64,000 bases of DNA from JAIXWP01 sp965247015 (GTDB lineage: Bacteria; Bacteroidota; Bacteroidia; Flavobacteriales_D; Sanyastnellaceae), in NCBI GenBank assembly GCA_965247015.1, contig CBDFGG010000002.1, positions 258,777-322,776 on the forward strand, in the 5' to 3' direction. Under the pieces are notes generated by a model that did not search any database, was not told where the DNA came from, and saw only the letters and a list, made by a program, of their open reading frames with translations. A program made the position numbers and the translations under genes. Shown piece by piece: positions 59,176 to 64,000 of this stretch (within the stretch, counting starts at the first letter, position 1; each line of letters begins with the position of its first letter).

Positions 59176-60476
59176 TTTTTTACGAGTTCGTCCATGAATT
59201 GACAAAATTTCTTTGTCAACGCTTGACGCGAATAATCCGGAGCTTTGTTGGTGATTTTCATTTCACCTTTCTTCCAACTTTCATAATGCGATAGAATCAT
59301 TTTCTTGATTTCATTCACATTCTCACGTTCGATGATCGATCCGCTATCTGTTGCGGTGATCAATTTAGCAGCGTCGCCATCTGCAGGGCCAATGCCGAGA
59401 ATAGGAGTGCCTGATGCCATATACTCGTACATTTTTCCAGGCATATTTCCCGTTGCAATTTCGGTATGTGCCAAGATCAATAGAAGCAATGTCGACGAAG
59501 TATAAAGTCCAACCACTTCGCTATGTGGAACGGCAGGAAGAAAAGCCGTGTTGTTTTTCAGCGCATCATTTTCTTCAACAAAAACTCTGAAACTGTTATT
59601 GACAGGGCCGATAAATTCAATCGCGAGGTCTGCGATGTCGATGGTCTTTTCTTCAATTAAACTTTGCAACGCATACATCATCGGACGAGGATCACGAAGA
59701 TCATCTACAGAACCCAAGTGTCGAATGATAAATTTATTGGTATGCTGTTTTTTCGCATTCAAAAAATCACGAGCGTCATATCCATTGTTGATCAACTCAC
59801 ATCGCTGAGCACCTAGGTGAATCAAGCGATCCACATGATATGGACTAATTGATATCACGAGGTCTGATTGTTCGAGAACTGCTCGTTCTAATTTGCGATG
59901 CTTGTTGCGTGCACGCTCTTTCGTCTTCAGCATGTCCCAAAGATCCCACTCGCTCCACGGATCGCGGAAGTCAGAAATCCATTTTATTTCTGGGAAAAAT
60001 TGTTTGATCTTCCGAGCAATCAAGTGCATACTATGTGGTGGCCCAGACGAGACGATCGCGTCTACTTTATTTTCCGATAAATAGGTTTTCAAAAACTTTA
60101 CCGAAGGCCTCACCCATGTAATGCGAGGATCGGGAATGAAATAATTGCCGCGAACATAAGTACTCGCTCGTTGGAAGAGCGAAGAGTTGCGCTCAGAAAG
60201 AAGATCTTTTTGCTGCGGTGCTTTTTTCCCCATCAACTTAAATGCAGATTGAAAAACTTCAATCGGCTCGAAAATAGGTTGAGTGAGCACCGTTATATCT
60301 TGTGGCACATCCTTCAGTAGCGAAGGATCTTTCACATCGAAGGCAGGATTAGAGGGCGTATAAATAATCGGCTCCCATCCGTTTTCTTTGAGGTATGCCG
60401 ACATCTTGAGCCAGCGCTGCACGCCGCCTCCGCCACTGGGTGGCCAATAATAAGTGATGATTAGGACCTTCTTCAT
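59172..60476 (-). CDS. Glycosyltransferase (GT4/GT-B type)
   Basis: 434 residues. The N-terminal MKKVLIITYYWPPSGGGGVQRW is the nucleotide-sugar glycine-rich loop of GT-B enzymes, SSGPPHSMHLIARKI marks the first Rossmann domain, and MPGKMYEYMASGTPILGIGPADG is the donor-binding motif in the second. Likely acts on a cell-surface polysaccharide or glycolipid. The start overlaps the stop of the nuclease gene by one base (TAATG), so the two are translationally coupled, an odd pairing of functions. Confidence 0.9.
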   Translation of the reverse strand: MKKVLIITYYWPPSGGGGVQRWLKMSAYLKENGWEPIIYTPSNPAFDVKDPSLLKDVPQDITVLTQPIFEPIEVFQSAFKLMGKKAPQQKDLLSERNSSLFQRASTYVRGNYFIPDPRITWVRPSVKFLKTYLSENKVDAIVSSGPPHSMHLIARKIKQFFPEIKWISDFRDPWSEWDLWDMLKTKERARNKHRKLERAVLEQSDLVISISPYHVDRLIHLGAQRCELINNGYDARDFLNAKKQHTNKFIIRHLGSVDDLRDPRPMMYALQSLIEEKTIDIADLAIEFIGPVNNSFRVFVEENDALKNNTAFLPAVPHSEVVGLYTSSTLLLLILAHTEIATGNMPGKMYEYMASGTPILGIGPADGDAAKLITATDSGSIIERENVNEIKKMILSHYESWKKGEMKITNKAPDYSRQALTKKFCQFMDELVKN

Positions 60477-63244
60477 TATCGCATGCAATATTCGCAATGT
60501 TTGCTGTCACTTTGATGCGTAAATGCATTTAATTCTATCATTTCTTTTGCAATGCGGACCATTTCATCTTCGAAGGCCGAAATTTCCTTGGCTGTAATGA
60601 AATCCTCGTCACCATTCATGAGGAGTTGCCATCCACTGCTGTGGTTCTTGAGACTGAAGAGTGCAGCACGAATGCGCTCGGGGGCGATACCCTCCTTTGA
60701 TTTCATGTAGATATAAAAAAGTAGCTGCACCACTTTCGTGCTATGAGAAGTGAAATTATCTGAGAATGTACTTTTACCAGATTTCAGCTTTACATCTTTT
60801 TCATCCACGCTTCCCGTTTTATAATCGATGATGCGAATGATATCATCTTCTTCATCGATTCGATCGGCTTTTCCTTTCAGAGTGAGAGGGAAGTCGATGA
60901 TCAGGTGATTGTGCTCTACAGACGCTGTCAATTTTGATTCGATGGCCGATATGGTACAAACGGTGCCGGTGCGCTTTCGCTGGTCGATCTGCTTGATCTC
61001 GAACTCAACGGCCTTCTCAAGCATTTTAAGAGCCAAGGAGAACTGCAAATAGTTTTCTCCGTAATCTAGGTCGCCAATACCGTAATGCTTCTTAAACGCC
61101 TCTTTTAAGCGATCCGGGAGTTCTGCCTTAAACACCTTCAAATCTTGTAGCGTTGGAAAAGATTGGATGTGTTGACTAAAGAAATGTTCGAGCACATCGT
61201 GCACTGCACTTCCGAAAGTAGCCGAGCTGATGAGTTCTTCCACTTCTTCTTCTTCACCAAGACCAAGAATATAGCGGTAATAAAAATCGAGAGGACAGGT
61301 CAAGTATTTATTGAGTGCAGAAGGAGAAATTCCTTCAGCCCACAATTTTTTAATGCGCTCGCGCGCAAAGTCATCATTCGGAACGCTCAGTTGATCTGAT
61401 ATTTCTGTTGCCGGTAATGATGACTTGATATAATTGAACGAATGGATATTGCTGTGATAGGGTAGTTCAATTTCAAGCTGTGTGATATATCGACTTTTCT
61501 CCGTGCCTCTGAAATCCGCTGTAATAGAGGAATACAGGAAGTCGATGCGCGATGCGCGTTGGAGCAATCGATAAAGCGTATATGCATACGTAGCTTCACG
61601 ATCGGCCATGATAGGCAGATCGTAAATCGTGCGAACATCAAAAGGAATCAATGATTGATCAGATAGATTTCCGGGCAATTGATCTTCGTTAGCACCAACA
61701 ATTATGACATGTTCGAAGTCGATGGCACGTGTTTCAACCATGTTCAAAATTTGGAGTCCTTCGAGCGGCTCACCTGTGAAGGTGATGCTTTCGTTGCCGA
61801 GCAATTGTTGGATGACAGTGTGCAACGATTTCATTTCATTGAACTCTTCACCATTAGCAAGAATGCTCACTACTTCCGCTAATAATTCTTGAGCGCGAAG
61901 GATACATTCTATTTCGAACTCATTGTCATCTTCGACTTCAAGTAATTCGTCTGTCAGTTGTAGCGCGGTTTTCAGCCATTGCTCTGGATTTCTATTTTCG
62001 GTAGAAAATAAGTAGGCCAGTTTTGACAACCTCGGAAATTGCTGCATGAATACATCCATATCCTGCGGACGGATATAGATGCGTTTATCGCGCGCAATGG
62101 CAGATCGAATCGATTGAATTTCGCCGCCGAGATATTTTGCGAGGGATTGTTGTTCTACAACTTGTAGAAATAATTTATAATAAATACCACGTTTCGCTTT
62201 CAGTTCGGGAGCCATGTGCAGCGCCAGCAAACTCTTCATTAATTTGAGAATAGCTGTTTGCTTCAATGGATATCCCAATGCGATATTCACTTTGCAATCA
62301 AGTTGAGGAAGATTGCGAACAATCGGAATGAGCAATGTGGCATCAGCGAGAATGATGGCAGTTTTATCCGCTTGTGCGGGAGTAATACCTGCGATGAGTT
62401 GACTCACCAATAGCGCTTGGCTGTAGGGAGTCGTGGTTTCATAATTGTTGATCGTCTTCGCGATATCTCGCCAATCATTGTTTTGAATGCGATCTTCTTT
62501 GGTCGTCCAGCGGCGCAGGAAGCTTCCCGCTTCGTGCATATCGTTCATGAGATAGTAATCGTCTGCATCCCATTTGATTTGTGCTTTATTACTATCCTTT
62601 AATTTTTGAACGATGCGTTGTTCCGCCTTCGAAAGATTTGATAGACCAGCAATCCAGATATTTTTTACATCAGCGGGAATAAGCGCTGCGGGTTCTTTTT
62701 GTGCGATATCGTTACAGAGGAGCGCGTAGCTATATTTTTCTTGATTTTTTTGTTCTTCTCGAAAGCGAGTATAGATCGAGCCGAGTTGATTCCAGAATTC
62801 AAGATAGCTCAACTGCGATTCCGATAATTCGGTAGAATTAAAACTCCAGTTATCGATTTCCTTGATGTCGCGAAGATCTTTGAATATAGCGCTTCCCGAG
62901 GCGAGTGCTTGTTCGATATCAGCAAAGTCAGATAGGGCAGTGCTTCCCCATTTAGAGAAGACATCGAATGATTCCGCTTGCTCTCCCATTTTTTCCTTGT
63001 ACACTTGGAAAAGGAGCAATAGGAGATCCAATTTGCTGGTGGTATTTTTATTTGCCAGTTTAGAAATAAAATCCGGCAAGGTAAAAATCTGAGGAGCGAA
63101 GAAAGAGCGACCGAGTTTTTGAGCGAGATATTTTCTAAGAAATAATCCCGCGCGTTTTCCAGGAAGAATGATCCAGACATCACGAAGTTCTTGTCCGTGT
63201 TTTTCAATAAGATCGTCAGCGATGCGGGAAAGAAATGGGATCAT
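60476..63244 (-). CDS. PD-(D/E)XK nuclease family protein, AddB-like
   Basis: 922 residues. The N-terminal two-thirds is a decayed superfamily-1 helicase-like fold (IILPGKRAGLFLRKYLAQ; GANEDQLPG). The C-terminal nuclease has GSAVHDVLEHFF and the catalytic IIDYKTGS, with the D-x-DYK layout of RecB-type nucleases. Cysteines in KYLTCPLDFYYRY and the final HCEYCMR are placed to hold the 4Fe-4S cluster of AddB. It should work with an AddA partner in double-strand-break repair. AddA is not in the window. ATG 63244 is chosen because the -7 box (TATCTTTG) is 5 bases upstream; an earlier start at 63319 would precede the promoter. Confidence 0.88.
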   Translation of the reverse strand: MIPFLSRIADDLIEKHGQELRDVWIILPGKRAGLFLRKYLAQKLGRSFFAPQIFTLPDFISKLANKNTTSKLDLLLLLFQVYKEKMGEQAESFDVFSKWGSTALSDFADIEQALASGSAIFKDLRDIKEIDNWSFNSTELSESQLSYLEFWNQLGSIYTRFREEQKNQEKYSYALLCNDIAQKEPAALIPADVKNIWIAGLSNLSKAEQRIVQKLKDSNKAQIKWDADDYYLMNDMHEAGSFLRRWTTKEDRIQNNDWRDIAKTINNYETTTPYSQALLVSQLIAGITPAQADKTAIILADATLLIPIVRNLPQLDCKVNIALGYPLKQTAILKLMKSLLALHMAPELKAKRGIYYKLFLQVVEQQSLAKYLGGEIQSIRSAIARDKRIYIRPQDMDVFMQQFPRLSKLAYLFSTENRNPEQWLKTALQLTDELLEVEDDNEFEIECILRAQELLAEVVSILANGEEFNEMKSLHTVIQQLLGNESITFTGEPLEGLQILNMVETRAIDFEHVIIVGANEDQLPGNLSDQSLIPFDVRTIYDLPIMADREATYAYTLYRLLQRASRIDFLYSSITADFRGTEKSRYITQLEIELPYHSNIHSFNYIKSSLPATEISDQLSVPNDDFARERIKKLWAEGISPSALNKYLTCPLDFYYRYILGLGEEEEVEELISSATFGSAVHDVLEHFFSQHIQSFPTLQDLKVFKAELPDRLKEAFKKHYGIGDLDYGENYLQFSLALKMLEKAVEFEIKQIDQRKRTGTVCTISAIESKLTASVEHNHLIIDFPLTLKGKADRIDEEDDIIRIIDYKTGSVDEKDVKLKSGKSTFSDNFTSHSTKVVQLLFYIYMKSKEGIAPERIRAALFSLKNHSSGWQLLMNGDEDFITAKEISAFEDEMVRIAKEMIELNAFTHQSDSKHCEYCMR

Positions 63245-63249
63245 ACGGC

Positions 63250-63257
63250 CAAAGATA
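63250..63257 (-). promoter_or_regulatory. -7 promoter box of the AddB-like gene
   Basis: TATCTTTG on the minus strand, an exact TAnnTTTG match, 5 bases before the ATG at 63244. No -33 TTG. Confidence 0.5.
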
Positions 63258-63284
63258 GTACGCTTTGCCAAAATTGATAGAACC

Positions 63285-64000
63285 GATTGAATCACTGCTT
63301 CACTGCTTGACTGTTTCAATGCTTCACCGTTTCACTGTTACACTGAAGTGCCGAATATCAAGTCATATTCACATGCGGTGATTATATTTCAGTTAAGCAG
63401 TGAAATAGTGAAGCATTGAAACAGTGAAACAGTTGAGTAAAAGAGTTGAGCAGTTTAATTTTAGTGTGGAACTGTGGAACTGTGATACTGTGGGACTGTG
63501 AGAGTTTTTTGGTCTTTTATTTTGAGGCGTACCTCTTTGCGTTCCTTCGCGTTCCGTTGCGACTTTGCGTTGAGAAAAGTTAGATCGTGTAAAAACTCGT
63601 CAATTGCTTACACTGCTTCACTGTCTACACTGAAGTGCCGAATATCAAGTCATATTCATATGCGGTGATTATATTCCAGTTAAGCAGTGAAATAGTGAAG
63701 CATTGAAACAGTGAAACAGTTGAGTAAAAGAGTTGAGGAGTTTGATTTTAGTGTGATACTGAGAAACTGTGAGACTGTGGGACTGTGAGAGTTTTAATCT
63801 TTATCGACAGGACTTACCTCTTTGCGTTCCTTCGCGTTCCTTTGCGACTTTGCGTTGAGAAAAGTTTGATCGTGTAAAAATTCGTCAATTGCTTCACTGC
63901 TGCAATGTTACACTGCTTACATTATCACTGTTAAACTGCTACAATGTTACACTGCTTACACTGTCTATACTGACGTGCCGAATATCAAGTCGTATTCACA
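63285..64000. repeat. Long tandem repeat with inner inverted word arrays (runs off the window)
   Basis: Units begin with GTGCCGAATATCAAGTC near 63345, 63632 and 63972, giving spacings of about 287 and 340 bases; the second interval is longer because of extra words. Within each unit, period-8 words (TCACTGCT, TCACTGTT) are partnered by their reverse complements (AGTGAAAC, AGTGAAGC), then TGTGGGAC words, then a period-10 array (CTTTGCGTTC type). No ORF of note. The final 756 bases of the window, apart from the promoter, are this repeat. Confidence 0.85.

Noticed and set aside
63285..64000. CRISPR array
   Set aside because: Repeat units are ~290-340 bases with internal self-complementary words and no spacers of uniform length; no cas genes.
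1..64000. tRNA and rRNA genes
   Set aside because: Looked for cloverleaf signs and conserved rRNA segments in all gaps; none found by eye. A covariance search would be needed to exclude a degenerate tRNA.

Overview
The window is a stretch of chromosome from a member of the Bacteroidota, most likely a Flavobacteriales-type bacterium; this is an inference. The signs are: several promoters with the phylum's TAnnTTTG box at -7 and a TTG near -33 in place of TATAAT/TTGACA; two large secreted proteins with type IX secretion (Por) C-terminal tails; a TonB receptor with a carboxypeptidase-like N-terminal domain; a five-helix cytochrome b558-type succinate dehydrogenase; sensor kinases of the periplasmic-propeller LytS kind; and the Bacteroidota family DUF4783. 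I found no rRNA, tRNA, CRISPR array, insertion sequence or phage gene.

Layout. 0-2.3 kb (minus): accC (cut by the window edge), accB and fabH, the start of fatty-acid synthesis. 2.5-7 kb: an ALDH7-type dehydrogenase, a TlpA-like thioredoxin lipoprotein and a cell-envelope protein of unknown role. 7.3-15 kb (plus): an orphan dipeptide-type ABC ATPase, then a carboxyltransferase-yicC-gmk-nadD-membrane protein-ogt run with several 4-base overlaps. 14.9-18 kb: a metal-related operon (HYC_CC_PP protein, HMA protein, His-rich TonB receptor). 18-29 kb: phosphosugar mutase, rmlD-like reductase, outer-membrane proteins, a MacB-like permease and lipoproteins. 29.5-35.9 kb: housekeeping block rplM-rpsI-rpsB-tsf and sdhCAB. 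36-54 kb: accessory and signalling genes, with three two-component systems within 15 kb, a LysR/SbtA-like transporter pair and two type IX secreted proteins. 54.3-63.2 kb: lpd, DUF177-rpmF, a DUF4783 gene, nadC, yihY, a glycosyltransferase and an AddB-like nuclease. 63.2-64 kb: non-coding long tandem repeats.

How parts may work together. The hybrid kinase at 38.8 kb carries histidine kinase, receiver and Hpt modules and sits 12 bases after an NtrC-type regulator, so the two probably form a phosphorelay onto a sigma-54 activator. The propeller kinase/LytTR pair and the TPR kinase/LytTR pair are two further circuits. The second is flanked by the two type IX secreted proteins, which hints at control of surface or secreted products.

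The most unusual material is between genes. Several intergenic regions consist of short degenerate words repeated with a period of 7 (sometimes 8) bases. The words differ from place to place (CGATTCT, GTTCTTG, CAACCCC and CTTGT types), but the period is kept and the arrays are often arranged as inverted partners that can fold back. Two loci also carry a two-hairpin dispersed repeat (three copies). In three places an array runs up to, or supplies, the sequence just upstream of a -7 promoter box. A possible 20-residue peptide gene with its own terminator (29.1 kb) and a long hairpin ending next to the start codon of the HMA gene (15.4 kb) are the other main candidates for something undescribed.
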